A stretch of 64,000 nt of DNA, taken from assembly GCA_015143295.1 (NCBI GenBank), contig CM026562.1:12738041-12802040 (forward strand). The letters run 5' to 3'. Shown in pieces: positions 44,501 through 55,774 of the stretch; the first letter of the stretch is position 1, and every line of letters starts with the position of its first letter. Position numbers and translations under genes: made by a program. Under the pieces are notes generated by a model. The model was not told the origin of the DNA and did no database searches. It saw only the letters and a program-made list of their open reading frames with translations. Origin of the DNA: Tetracentron sinense (taxonomy: Eukaryota; Streptophyta; Magnoliopsida; Trochodendrales; Trochodendraceae).

Positions 44501-44897
44501 AGTATCTCCTAGCAATGGGATCATGAGATTTGGAAAGCGAGGCAAGCTCAGTCCTCGGTATGTTGGGCCTTTTGAGATTATCACACGGGTTGGTGAAGTT
44601 GCTTATCGAGTAGCTCTTCCGCCTCACATGGCCGCGGTTCACAACGTTTTCCATGTGTCTATGCTTCGGAAGTACATTGCGGATCCTTCGCATGTCATAG
44701 ACTTGCAACCGTTGGAGATTCGAGAGGACCTCACCTTGATTGAAAAGCCGGTTCAGATTTTGGATCGAAGAGATCAGGTGCTTCGCAACAAGACAATCCC
44801 TTTGGTTCTTGTGCAATGGCAACACCATGCTCGGGAAGAAGCTACATTGGAGCGTGAAGCCGAAGTCAAAGCAAAGTACCCAGAATTAGTTGAATGA
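41572..44897 (+). pseudogene. Element B pol: protease, RT, RNase H, integrase, chromodomain
   Basis: All domains are in one frame. The protease has [17 protein letters not shown] has [19 protein letters not shown] and the catalytic FVDD (near 42560), and RNase H starts with [11 protein letters not shown]. Integrase has CLVCQQVKAEH, SMDFIVGLP, SDRDPRF and the catalytic Glu in DGQTERVNQ. The chromodomain has QILDRRDQVLRNKTIPL. Stops at 42903-42905 (TAG) and 43254-43256 (TGA) each replace a Trp codon of A. With the two stops in gag, B has four nonsense changes. Both integrase and chromodomain remain free of stops. Confidence 0.94.
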
Positions 44898-44983
44898 GTT
44901 TTGTATAAGTTTGTATATGACTTGTAATTTTCTTTTTGGTTTGTAATGCAAGTAGCGTCTAAATTTCGAGGACGAAATTTTTG

Positions 44984-44996
44984 TAAGGGGGGAGGA
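44984..44996 (+). promoter_or_regulatory. Element B polypurine tract
   Basis: The tract taaggggggagga stands directly before the TGTAGAGCC start of the 3' LTR. Confidence 0.9.
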
Positions 44997-45330
44997 TGTA
45001 GAGCCCCGGACCTTTTCACATTTAATGCATGACACTTTCGTTGCCATTTTGCCTTTAAAGAGGTATAATTAATAAATAAGGAAGAAATTGGAAATTCTGA
45101 AACGTCAGAAATGTTCCTTTTCGAAGTACGAACCCAACGCAAGTTAAATCGTCAAAATCGGACGAACGAGTCAAAAGATATGGCCAAAACAGTCTGGACC
45201 TGCAGGCAATCATAGCTCGGAAGGCACTATGGACGTAGCTCGGAAGGCACTAAGGACGTAGCTCGGAAGGCACTAAGGACGTAGCTCGGAAGGCGCTAAG
45301 GACGTGGCTCTAATAACGTAGCCCTAGCTC

Positions 45331-45765
45331 TGATAACGTGTACGTTGTGCATCCGTTGTGCAACAGACAACGGATACGTCGTGTAGCAGACAACGTGTAC
45401 GTTGTACAGCAAACAACGAGTACATTGTACAGCTCACAACGTGTACGTTGTGCATCCGTTGTGCAACAGACAACGGGTACGTCGTGCAGCAGACAACGTG
45501 TACGTTGTACAGCAAACAACGAGTACGTTGTACAGCTCACAACGGGTACGTTGTACATAAGACAACGTGACAACGTGTTTAGCACTATTCACAGCACAAC
45601 GTGTTTGGCACTGTTCACAGCACAACGTGTTCAGCACTGTTCACAGCACAACGTGTTCAGCACTGTTCACAGCACAACGTGTTTGGCACTGTTCACAGTA
45701 CAACGTGTTCAACACTGTTCACAGCACAACGTGTTTGGCACTATTCACAGCTCAACGTGTTCAGT
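45331..45765. repeat. ACGT-rich arrays, B 3' LTR
   Basis: Counterpart of the 5' LTR arrays: palindromic aacgtgtacgttgt units, then about seven 30-bp direct repeats with gttcacagcacaacgtg. Confidence 0.85.
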
Positions 45766-47201
45766 ACTCGCGTTTTTGCAGAAATTTCAGTAAGGGTATT
45801 ATGGTCTTTTGGTCCGTTTACTCTTACCTTAAGAGTTTAACCCGAGCCTTTAGGGCATCATTCAACACTTAGAGAGTTTAAGACAATAGGAGAAAGGGGA
45901 GAAGGCGATTCCAACCTAGGGTTTCCATTTTGGAGAGAAATCAAGGGGTTTGTGAACCCACACTCCACTCAAGCCCATTTTCTTCAAGATCAAGGCACAA
46001 ACTCATGAGGAGCATCTCCTCAAGCTAGGGCAGCAACTCACGGTTGTTTTTGGAAGGGGATTTCTTCCTCACTTGATCAAGGTCGGTACTTCTTGCTACC
46101 CTCCTAGTTATAGCTTATCTTTTCCTTTGTTTCTTCTCGTTTTCCTTCACTTATATATGTGTAATGAGATTGGTGGTATGAATGGCGAATGGAGGTGGAC
46201 GTTGGCGAATGGATGCCGTGTGGATGATGTGATGAATGAATGGGAAAGGGAATTGTACTAATAATGAACATACAAGTGTGATGTGAGCATAACCCACCTA
46301 GAAAAGCATGATTTAGGTTTAAAAGAATGATGAATAATGAACACACCATGTTTGATGAAATGCCAAGGTGAATAAAGTGAGTTGTAAATTGGGAAATGCA
46401 TGCCTAATAAATTATGGATATTGCTAGGGCCTATGATAGTGTGTTTTTCTTGCTTTCCCTAAATGATATGAATATTACATTGCTCAATCATTGATGTTAT
46501 ATGTGTTGTGAAATTACCCAAATGTCATATTTAAATTTAAATGCAAGTATGTACACGGTTCCCACGAGCACGACATGCATGACATGATTTATCGAGGTTT
46601 TCAAGAACATGGTTAGAGGTGGGACATATCCTACGATATGTTTTACCTCGCTTTTCACAAGAAAACAAGAACCAACATTTCCACGAGGGGTCTCCCCTCA
46701 CTCACAAGTGCATATCATGAAGAAGGGCCTCCCTTTCCTCGCAAGTACATACATATCATGAAGAAGGGTCTCCCTTCCCTCTCAAGTGCATTGCATAAAG
46801 AAGGGTCTCCCTTCCCTCTCAAGGCATCTCTCAAGCGCATCTCACAAGGATATCTCACAAGTGTATCTCACAAGTTACATGATCACAAGCAAGCACGCAT
46901 GACATGCATGACATGACACGTACGACACGCTCGACAAGATCAAGTAAGACAAACACGACAAGCTTTCAAGTACGAAAAGATATTTCAAGCCAAGTCAAGT
47001 GCACGATGTTTCCAAGAGGTTTTATCGGCTTTCTACGAAATACAAGCATGATTATAAATTGCTTTACTTCCTTGTATGATATGAATTGTTTCCGTCTAAC
47101 ATATATGAATTGCTCCTGATTTATGTATTGCCATTTTTATGCTATGACTATTGGTTAGTATTTGGTACCCGCTGAGTATTACATGCTCAGCCGTACTTCT
47201 T

Positions 47202-47321
47202 ATGTCGGCAGGTTCTGAGGGAGCTGCCGCTCTATTTGATGTTTGTGCTCCTGGTCCATGGGTGGAAGAGGAGTACGTCGAGGAGCCTTTGGAGGAACCT
47301 CCCGTAGAGGGTTATCAGTAG
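47202..47321 (+). CDS. LTR micro-ORF, B 3' LTR copy, 39 aa
   Basis: ATG at 47202 to TAG at 47319-47321. It has MSAGSEGAAALFDV and GPWVEEEYVEEPLEEPP. It keeps Gly-4, unlike the 5' LTR copy, and has Leu for Pro at position 11. Confidence 0.45.
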   Translation: MSAGSEGAAALFDVCAPGPWVEEEYVEEPLEEPPVEGYQ

Positions 47322-47624
47322 GTGGTGTTATATTCTGAGTGGATTAGCTGTGGGTGAGCATGAGTGATTATATCCATGTATTTTGGCGGGCATGTCCGCA
47401 CTTTCTTGATTTGATTTCTTTGTATTAAACTTGGACCATGAGTATATACTTAGAGGTTGTTTGACTTCCGCTGTGTTTTATAGTTATGTTTCCGCTGTCA
47501 TCCTCTATTGTATATGCTCTGTGGGTTTTTGCAAATTGGTTTGTCAAGCAAGTCATGTAAGCCATGATTAGTCGTCCAAAGTTCACTCTAACTCCTAGGG
47601 TGGGTTTTGGGTCGCGACATTCCA

Positions 47625-47712
47625 ATTCTCATTTCATGAAAATGGAGATTACAAAGGTATCGTGCCTTGACACACATTCCAAAGCATATACAAAAAGTTC
47701 CGGGGTTCTACA
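47625..47712 (-). repeat. Gypsy solo LTR E, right part
   Basis: The last 88 bp of solo LTR E, ending GGGGTTCTACA, resume after the second TTCCA copy. The ATAAT duplication follows at 47713-47717. Confidence 0.88.
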
Positions 47713-47715
47713 ATA

Positions 47716-49670
47716 ATGTTGACAAAAAATTTTACTACAACTGCAACAGACATTGAAGCACGAAGCTACCTTATCTTGAATTTCCAGAAAAATATTGTTG
47801 GATAGAAAGGGAGAAGCTTCTGAGGAGAAGAAGAAATAAGATACGTGTTATAGGAAGACTGTATACAGTTTCACCAAGGGAAGGCGATCATTATTTTCTA
47901 AAGTTACTCCTTAATCATGTCAGAGGTCCAACATCTTTTAATAATTTGTTGGATTGTAATGGAATTCATTATCAGACTTTCAAACAAGTTACTGAACAAA
48001 GAGGTTTGCTTAAAAGTGATAATGACATCAGAAAATGCCTCCATGAAGCAGTTAATTCCAAATTACCAAATTCTTTGCGTCGGTTGTTTGTAAGTCTTAG
48101 TATTTTGTACTCCAACGAAGGTATTTGAATTGTGGGAGGAGTTTCAAAACAATATGTCTGAAGATTATCCAACAAGTTCTACAAATTCGGAAAGAGTTCG
48201 TACCAACAGACTTCTCAAATATCTTCAAGATCTTCTCATGCAACATAGTAGATTTTTATCAAATTTTGAACTTCTTCAAGTGGATGATGATTTCGTACCT
48301 GACATTCCAACATCTAAGCTAATAGATGTCGAGCTCTCTATGAATATACCTGATGAGGATGTTGCTGCAATTGATAAACTAAATGTTGAACAAAAAATTG
48401 CATACAATAAAATAATGGCTTCTATTAGTAGAACTCAAGGCACAATCTACTTTATTGATGATCCTACTGGAACAGGAAAGACATTTCTATATCGTGCAGT
48501 GTTAGCTTCTATTAGAAAATCTGAAAAAATTACAATGGCTACTACAACCTCAGGGATAGCTGCAACTTTAATATCAGACGATCGTACTGCACATTCAAGA
48601 TTCAAGATACCAATATGTTTGGATTCATCATCTATGTGTAACATTACCAAACAATCCGACATTGCAAAATTATTACGGCAAACCAGTATTTTCATCTGGG
48701 ATGAGGCAATCATGACACATTGTCATGCATTTGAAGCATTAGACAAGACATTAAAGGATATAATTGGCAATGCCCTACCATTTGGAGGAAAAGTATTTGT
48801 TTTGGGGGGAGACTTTCGTCAGGTTCTACCCATTGTAAAGCATGGTACATACGCATAAACACATTTGACAAAATGTTCAAGTCATCAGTCTAAAAGAGAA
48901 TATGAGAGCGCGCACAAATCCAAACTACTCAAATTTCTTACTTCGAATTGGTAATGGAGATGAGTCGTGTATAGATGAAGATATGATAAAATTACTGATT
49001 GATATTGTCATTGGAAAAACAAGTGTAGACTCTGTTACAAACTTAATATCAGAAATTTTCCCAAAACTGCAACAAAATGCAATTGATGGAGATTATATGG
49101 TCAACAGGGCGATATTAACCCCCACAGACGAATGTGTCTACATGCTCAATGACAAAATCATCAATATGTTTCTTGGCATTGAAGTCATTTACTATTCATT
49201 TGATACGGTTGAAAATGACACACAGAATTTATATCAACAAGAGTTTTTAAACTCCATTGCTCCAAGTAGATTGCCCTCTTATAAATTAACTCTCAAACTA
49301 GGAGCATCAATTATTCTTCTTAGAAATCTTGGTCGACAATCTGGTTTGTGCAACAGAACTCGACTTTTATGCCATGGATTTCAAAGAAATCTTATTGATG
49401 CAGAAATTCCTACAGGCTTACATCATGGAATCAAAGTTTTTCTACCATGCATTCCTCTTAAGCCTTCAGAAAATATACAATTGTCTTTCATTCTAAAAAG
49501 GAAGCAATTCTCAGTAAGGTTGAGTTTTGCGCTAACAATTAACAAGTCACAAGGATAAACAATTCCTCATGTTGGAATATATCTTCCGCAATATGTTCTC
49601 AGCCACGAACAATTATATGTGAAATTATCAAGAGGAATTTCAAGGGAAAACACCAAAATTTTGGTGAAAA
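47716..49670 (+). pseudogene. Helitron Pif1-like helicase pseudogene
   Basis: The segment 47763-48127 matches the region between Rep and helicase (LLLNHVRGPTSFNNLLD, QVTEQRGLLKSDNDI). After a frameshift near 48125, the frame 48130-48858 carries the helicase. Its Walker A is DPTGTGKTFLYR (usual GPGGTGKT), motif II is FIWDEAIM, and GGDFRQVLPIVKHG follows. After a short gap, 48902-49558 holds the second half up to ALTINKSQG. There a TAA replaces the usual Gln, and the frame continues TIPHVGIYLP and EQLYVKLSRG. Pif1-like helicases unwind DNA during rolling-circle transposition. At least four breaks make this copy inactive. Confidence 0.85.
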
Positions 49671-50690
49671 TGGGACTCTTCAAAACAGACTCGAGACTTA
49701 TACAAAAAATGTTGTATATACGGAGGTTTTACTTATATGACAAATGTAATATATCTTTTGATAAAACATTCTATTTATATTGTAGATTTTTAAAATGTGA
49801 TATTAATGCTCTTATAATTTGAACTATTGAAAAAAACTATGAAGACACCAATTGCAATATTTCAAGAAAGAGATGTAGAGATGCGGATGATGTCACTGAA
49901 CCACCGTTCAAACATGCATGACCAACACATTTTGGGCATATACTTGCTAATAAAAAAAATTCAATAACCTCTCACGATTGGCTAAAAAGGACAAATGGGA
50001 ATCCAATTTGTTTGCACATTAAGCCAAACGATTTTCTACAATGTTGTCTCAAAAATTAGTGCAATTACGGCTCCAGGCCATAGGGTTACAAAATTATACA
50101 ATAGTACATAGGTCTTTACTATGAATATTGTGTTTCATAAATATTAATTATTTCAACTTATTATTATTACATTTAAATTTGTTATTTTGTTATTCATTAC
50201 AGGTGTCACATCTTTTTTATAAATCTCTATATATCTGGTGATGACGAAGATTTTTGTGCGTTGTATATATCGTATTATTGTGCGTTACATTCTAACGCAT
50301 TAAATTGTGGTATTCATCGCCAGTATTTCATTCCATTCATGTCTTTTAGATTCTACCACTTTTTTTATTTTTTATGGATGTTATTGAACAAGATTGAGCT
50401 TCTCTAATACTAAGATGTCCGTTTATCATATTATTTATGTTTATTTGTTAGGCTATCAAAATGATTGTATTCATATGAATGACATTGGTGGGTTGGGTAT
50501 ATTTACCTACCTTCTAATAATAATGATATATACTATTAGTTACATTGAATTAACGAATGAATAATATGCTAGGCATTAGCATATTATTAAAACAAGATTT
50601 AAGATGTTTTGACATTTCAGATTTACTCAAAACGATATTTCGATTCCTGTCATTGTGTATATATTTTTGTCATTCAAAAGGATGGTTCAC
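49671..50690 (+). other. Helitron 3' non-coding region
   Basis: AT-rich sequence without recognisable coding content between the helicase end and the CTAGT terminus. Confidence 0.5.
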
Positions 50691-50693
50691 TTA

Positions 50694-50720
50694 CATGCAT
50701 TGCACGTGCATTCCACTAGT
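50694..50720 (+). other. Helitron 3' terminus
   Basis: A short palindrome around gcacgtgc lies 5-15 bp before the terminal CTAGT. The base after it is T, matching insertion between A and T. Confidence 0.7.
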
Positions 50721-50809
50721 TAACATAAAGGAACGTTAAAACAGTATTTTTGACACCAAATTCAATGTTATCATTCAATGTGCTCAAATTAAAAAACACT
50801 CAAAATTTG

Positions 50810-51740
50810 GGTCTCTACAGTTATTGCCGCCTCTTCCATCTCGCTCTCAGTGGGCACGAAGGGTGGTAGAACTATAATCTGCCAACATGTCAAAACAAGT
50901 GGTTATGTTCAAGTTTAGTGGAAGTAACTCAGTTATATGGAAACATAAATAACAAAACTTACATTGGGGGTGAATTATTCTTTTCTAATGTGCTCGTATC
51001 TTATATATTTAGTGCACTTCCAGTGTAGGAACCGAGGAAATGTATTCGGCCTCATTGATTAGGCTGTGATGAGCCGCGGAATCCACGTTCCCATCTACCA
51101 AAAACTAGAATACATTCCATGGCCCAAACCTGTTATAATAAATTAAATTTATTATCTTTTACTACTTTCAATCATATCAAGTGAAAAACCAACATCAACT
51201 GAAATGCAGATTTGTACCTGGAACGCAAAACTGCATCCATAGATGTTATATTAGTAGCTGCATTTGGAGAGTGCACTATCCAAAGATTCCGTCAGCCTAC
51301 TGTATCCATACACTCCATACGGATACCTATTAAAGGCTTCAAAATCATCAGCTAATGCCCAACACTGGGGATCAATGTTGGTTGATGTGACCTTCGCATC
51401 TAAAGAAGGTCTCCACAAACAAAATCAAGGATAGATTCATAGCATCCTCATTATTCTTGACCCCAAGAAACTTAATTTTTGGCAATACATCCTTCTTACG
51501 GATGTCCTTGGGACTCATCTTTGGGAACATCCTCTTTCTCATACTCCCATCCACCATTTCCATCCTATGGAGGGTACTAGGAAGTGATCTAAGTCCCATT
51601 GGTAGGGCAAAATCCAACTCCCTAAAGTTCATAAGCCTCCCCCTATTTCAAGCTCCATCCCCCCTCAATGGTGTTGTAGGAAGAAGTGTGCAATCTAATC
51701 ATAGAACGCAAAAGTCTGCTGGTTAGTTAAGTGAGTTAAG
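50810..51740 (-). pseudogene. DUF1985-like (Ulp1/MULE-associated) gene fragment with introns
   Basis: On the minus strand MNFRELDFALPMGLRS, then KIKFLGVKNNEDAMNLSLI and WALADDFEAFNRYPYGVYGY, resemble the DUF1985 domain found in plant Ulp1-type and MULE-carried genes. Two GT-AG introns can be placed. One is 51130-51217, joining FAFQ to VWAMECI as the family requires. The other is 50879-50962, joining to VLPPFVPTESEMEE. A frameshift near 51385 and a TGA in the middle exon show it is broken. It may be a transposon-carried or a host gene remnant. Confidence 0.55.
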
Positions 51741-52055
51741 TGGGTGGGAGAAGCACTGCTCCTTCCATAAGCTCATCCTATTTTGTACTTTTGAAATTTT
51801 GACTTCATCTCTCGCCAAATCTTCTTAGTACATTTGGATGATGGCTGGCCATTCCTTTCAATTAGAGGAGTTGAAGGGGGATACTTCTCATTTGCATGCT
51901 TCTTCCCCTTACCAACTGGGGACTGAAAAGATCTTGAGGAGCTTGGGGGGGTTTCAATCTTCTTCTTCTTCTTCTCAACCTCAAGATGCCCCTTCTATGC
52001 AATTTTCTTTTTTAAAACCATCCTGCAGAGGCAAATAAAACCAGATCAAATAAGT

Positions 52056-52450
52056 ATTTTGATGCCACATATCGATACTATAAAGATGTATATCGATGTC
52101 TATCGTATTAAATATGCCCTATATTGGTACTATAAGTCTGTATATCGATACCTTTCGATATTAAAAATACCCTTTATTGGTACTCTAAGTTTGTATATCC
52201 ATTCCTATTGGTATTACAAATGCCTATATCTATTCTCTAAGTTTGTGTATCGATAGAAAGTTTGGTACTATCTCGCAACTAAGGGTAGGTACCGATATAA
52301 CACATTTATCGATACTAAAAATATATATATTGATACCTGTGGATAGATGTCATCTTCAACCTCAGAACCTATCCCTTAGTATCGATATGTATCGATATGG
52401 TTATAACTAGTATCGATAACTCACTATGTGTATCGATACACGCCGTAAAA
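52056..52450. repeat. Degenerate tandem repeat with TATCGATA motifs
   Basis: About four diverged units of 50-65 bp with ggtactataag and tgtatatcgatacc (52056-52262), followed by further scattered TATCGATA motifs to about 52450. There are about nine ATCGAT cores in 400 bp. Nothing coding is seen. Confidence 0.6.
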
Positions 52451-52719
52451 AAATAGAAATCTGATATAAGAGTGGATTTCTAAGAACATTAACGGTTTAA
52501 AAACAAATTCCAATGAATGTGAGCCATTTTTCAATTATTAAACTCATTTCTTTTTGTTAGAGATTATATCAAAATTAAAAGAAAAAAAATAATAGAAATT
52601 CTAAGGTTATGGCGTGGTTTAGAGTATAAAGCATACCTTAATGGTCAAATAGGATCTCGGAAGAACAGTTTGAAGATCAAATGGGAGACGGAAATGTCAT
52701 CGAAAATTTTGTCAAAATT

Positions 52720-52848
52720 ACAAGCTAGCTGTCGAAACTGAAGTATCGATAGTTGGTAAAGTCCCTTTGCGTTGTACCAGGGATCGGGGATCGAATCCCG
52801 CCTATGTTTCTCTGGTAGGGGCAGCTTACCTTCCAAAAAAAAAAAATT
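52720..52848 (+). mobile_element. Candidate tRNA-derived SINE
   Basis: The segment tagttggtaaagtcc resembles an A box. About 35 bp later ggatcgaatcccgcc matches an RNA polymerase III B box. A poly(A) run of 12 follows at 52837-52848. This layout fits a tRNA-derived SINE. Target-site duplications were not clear, and the acceptor stem of a true tRNA is absent. Confidence 0.5.
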
Positions 52849-53109
52849 TGGGTAAAGGGCTCAGGGACTCCTTGATCTTTCTTTGAAGGTTAAAATGGTA
52901 AAAAGAAAAATTGCATGTGCGAAGACGTGCTCGTGTGTGGGGGCATTTTGAGAAGGATTTTTAAAAGGTGGGTAGTTTGAATACAATCGCATACTATGGG
53001 GATAATCTGGGAAAAACTCCTAATAGAACTTATTACAAGGGTAATTGATGTATTTTTTAAAATTATATTTTAAGTATTCGTCAGAAATCTTCATCTAAGG
53101 AAAAGCTTT

Positions 53110-53160
<51 letters not shown>
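53110..53160. repeat. Microsatellite (TA)n(GA)n
   Basis: About ten TA units pass directly into about fifteen GA units and a G run. Confidence 0.95.
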
Positions 53161-53161
<1 letters not shown>

Positions 53162-55231
53162 GTAGGGTTCTAAACAGCTACGCCTACAAGAGTCTCTCGT
53201 AAGTGACTCCATTGGATATTTAAGTCTGGAAAATCTAACCGTATACCCAAAAACAGCCCTTGGTGAGAAACCAGCCTAATAAAACCAAGGTTCTTCCTGT
53301 CATTCTATCTGATCTTTCTCCCATTTTCATTCTCTCTCCCAAAATCCCTCTCCTCTCATTCTCTCTCTCCCGAAATACCTCCACCATAATCTCCTCCAAA
53401 TCTTTTTCTAAAAAAGATAAAGTGATCATAATGCTTTTAAAGATGGCAGAAATTATTGATGATCAATCAGGTTCACCATGTATAAAGGTCAGGCACAAAG
53501 CCCCCATTCACAGGGGAAAAGAAAGAAAATTTTCTCTAGCAAAACATACTCATTAATCCTCTTCTTTGTCTGAACCTTATTCCTCTTCTCCATTTCCAAC
53601 ATTGATTGAAAGAAGAGGTATGTTTAAATAAGAGAGACCTATTAATTGAAAGAAGTTGAATAGTTTCAACTTCTTAATGAGATAACTAATTTGACAAACA
53701 GCACTTAATTGAAAGAAGTTGAATAGTTTCATTTACTTTATGATTTAACTAATTTGACAGACTATACTTATTTAAATCTCTCCTAAATTTTCAATTAAGG
53801 AATATTTGTCGGATCAGACCTTGAAACAATGTAGGAAGTAGCCATAAGGACTCGGTTCATGATCTTGAGATGTTTATCAGTATACACAAAGAGTAAGAAG
53901 ACTTTAGGCTTCTTGCTTTTTCATCTCCTTAATCTGTCACATTTTCATGGGACCCACCAGGTATCAAATTATACATGAGGTATTTGGAATCTTGAAGAGA
54001 CCCCACCTAGTGCAACAAAATTTTTGGGCATGATGTTGAATCCATCAGTAAAAGGGAAAGAAAACCTCAACTTCAAAAGAATCTACAGATCTTTTAGTTG
54101 CATGTTGCAACGTTAGTATTGGTTTCCATTTATTGTTTTGTTGCCACCATATAAAGTTGCAGCTAGTGGAAATCATATGGGCAGAACCTATATATAAAGC
54201 ACAGCCAATCTCGATTGAAAGTGGAAAAATGAAATATATTAAGCTATATTTTTTTGCTAAATCTTCCACCAAATAGCGAGATGTTTCTAAGAGAATAATA
54301 CAAAGTCATGTCTTGGTTCTCTAATAATGGTTAACTCGTGTTAGTCCCAAGTCTAGGAATTTTAATTGGGTTACCTTTGGTGAGCTTGAACCACTGGATA
54401 AAAGGAGAGTAAAATTGGGTCTATGGTTTAAGTTTTATTCGTAGGCAAGGATAAATGGGTGAGTTGGGAACTGTAAAAACAGGGCATCAATGGGCCCAAG
54501 TCTAACCTTCCAAGGGTTAAGCCATGGATCATTCAAGAGCTGGTCCTCCAATTAAACAGTTCAGTCTCTGATAAGTATACCACTCTTTTAATTGGAATTT
54601 GAGGTTCTTCATGCACCCCCACAGGAATATCCAAATTCTGCAGTTCTTCTGGAGGCAAGAGCTTCAAGCAACTTGATAGAATCCATTACAGAGTTTGCCA
54701 TCCATGCATACTTGGAGTACCCTGATGTTCACTTTGAATGGCGTCTTTAATCGTGACATGAGGTTGAAGAAGAATATTCCTTAAAGGTGTGCCATGGGTC
54801 TCCTAAATTTTTTCATGGTTCTTAAATTTGGATGAGGACACTATAAACCTGTTGAGTTTTCATGAAGCACAAATGCAAAAATATAAGATTGTGAACTGAC
54901 TCTAAGGCTTTCTCCCCCCTACTTGTCAAGCCTACAATGGTCAAGCCTACAATGGCTCACCAACATAACCAACCAAAAGGTCCAAAAACCTTAGTATTGT
55001 TCCCCAAACTCATTTGAAAGAATTGAGGCCTAGACCACCCTTCACAATTGTAAACTCAATGCAAATCTAACCAACAGATCTACATAAGTAGATATCGTCA
55101 AAACACCCATTGGGCTGATTTTGAATACCATGAACTACATACGCCCAGATTTTTAATTTTTAATTGTTTTAGTTTCCGTCTTTTAGTTCATCCAAATTTC
55201 TATAGTAACCTCGAAATATATATATATATAT
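53161..55231. other. No recognisable gene
   Basis: About 2 kb of AT-rich sequence. The longest open stretch on the plus strand (53260-53556) lacks a normal ATG start, overlaps low-complexity tct-rich sequence and matches nothing I know. It may be old repeat or intergenic sequence. Confidence 0.4.
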
Positions 55232-55518
55232 ATTTTTACTATTATAATGGGAGAGGCAAGCGTAGCCTGATTTTTTCAAAATTCTCAAACTACCCTTATA
55301 AATTAAAAAAAAACATTTATTTAATGTTTACTTTAATTCCTAAACTGCCCATTGCTCATCTATCTATTTTAAATAATAGAATCACAGCCGATCGCGATTG
55401 AACTCGAGGAGAGTTCAATCGTACCTACGAGTTAACACGTGTCCCTTTTAACTCTCATTAACTGTGGTTAACTTCTTCCACTCGCTCTCACGTGCATCCC
55501 ACGTGCCACTTGCTAGTA
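55232..55518 (+). mobile_element. Candidate short non-autonomous Helitron
   Basis: The start ttttactattataatgggag resembles Helitron 5' ends, although the TC is not kept. The end has a CACGTG/CACGTG stem around catcc and then CTAGT at 55514-55518. The next base is A rather than T, which weakens the call. Length would be about 290 bp. Confidence 0.45.
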
Positions 55519-55774
55519 TATATAAAAAGAGAAGAAAAAGAAAAAACCACAACAGGCAATATAATATAATGCTGGGTTACAATATACAGACAAAAAGTAA
55601 AGTTAACAGATTGGATTTTATAAAAAAAATTCAAAGGATTCAGTTTCCTTTCTTAATACTGGGTACTAAACTGAGTTTCCTAATCATAATTACTTCAAGA
55701 ACACAAATACCCACAAAAATTAAGAGATGGATCGTCCAAATGTTTTTTTAGAAAAGCATTGTGAGTGCTTATAT

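Larger units (their letters stand above)
27524..47619 (+). mobile_element. Tekay-type chromovirus B, full length, split by element A
   Basis: A complete Ty3/gypsy element with two LTRs, tRNA-Met primer site, gag-pol with chromodomain and polypurine tract. The 5-bp duplication TTCCA flanks it at 27519-27523 and 47620-47624. Its own length, without element A, is about 10.4 kb. Long LTRs over 2.5 kb plus a C-terminal chromodomain fit the Tekay/Del clade. Four nonsense codons in gag-pol make it non-autonomous. Confidence 0.95.
44997..47619 (+). repeat. 3' LTR of element B
   Basis: 2623 bp, homologous along its length with the 5' LTR. It holds four copies of a 23-bp unit gtagctcggaaggcactaag (45211-45304), where the 5' LTR has one, and somewhat fewer of the 30-bp ACGT repeats (45561-45765). 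Scattered substitutions are near 2% in the stretches compared. Confidence 0.95.
47713..50720 (+). mobile_element. Helitron, autonomous type but decayed
   Basis: It contains a Helitron helicase coding region and ends in CTAGT (50716-50720), preceded by a GC-rich short palindrome (tgcacgtgca, 50701-50710) and followed by T, as expected for Helitrons. The 5' end was not found. It should lie left of solo LTR E, in or before 24459-25413. The rolling-circle Rep domain was not seen. Confidence 0.72.

Noticed and set aside
52780..52805. tRNA gene suggested by the B box
   Set aside because: No acceptor stem or cloverleaf can be drawn, and a poly(A) run follows, so a SINE is the better reading.
53260..53556. 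A 98-codon plus-strand ORF as a host gene
   Set aside because: There is no ATG at its start, low-complexity codons dominate the first half, and no known domain is visible.
54045..54272. 75-codon minus-strand ORF with hydrophobic stretch
   Set aside because: A single short frame in AT-rich sequence, without homologous features or context.
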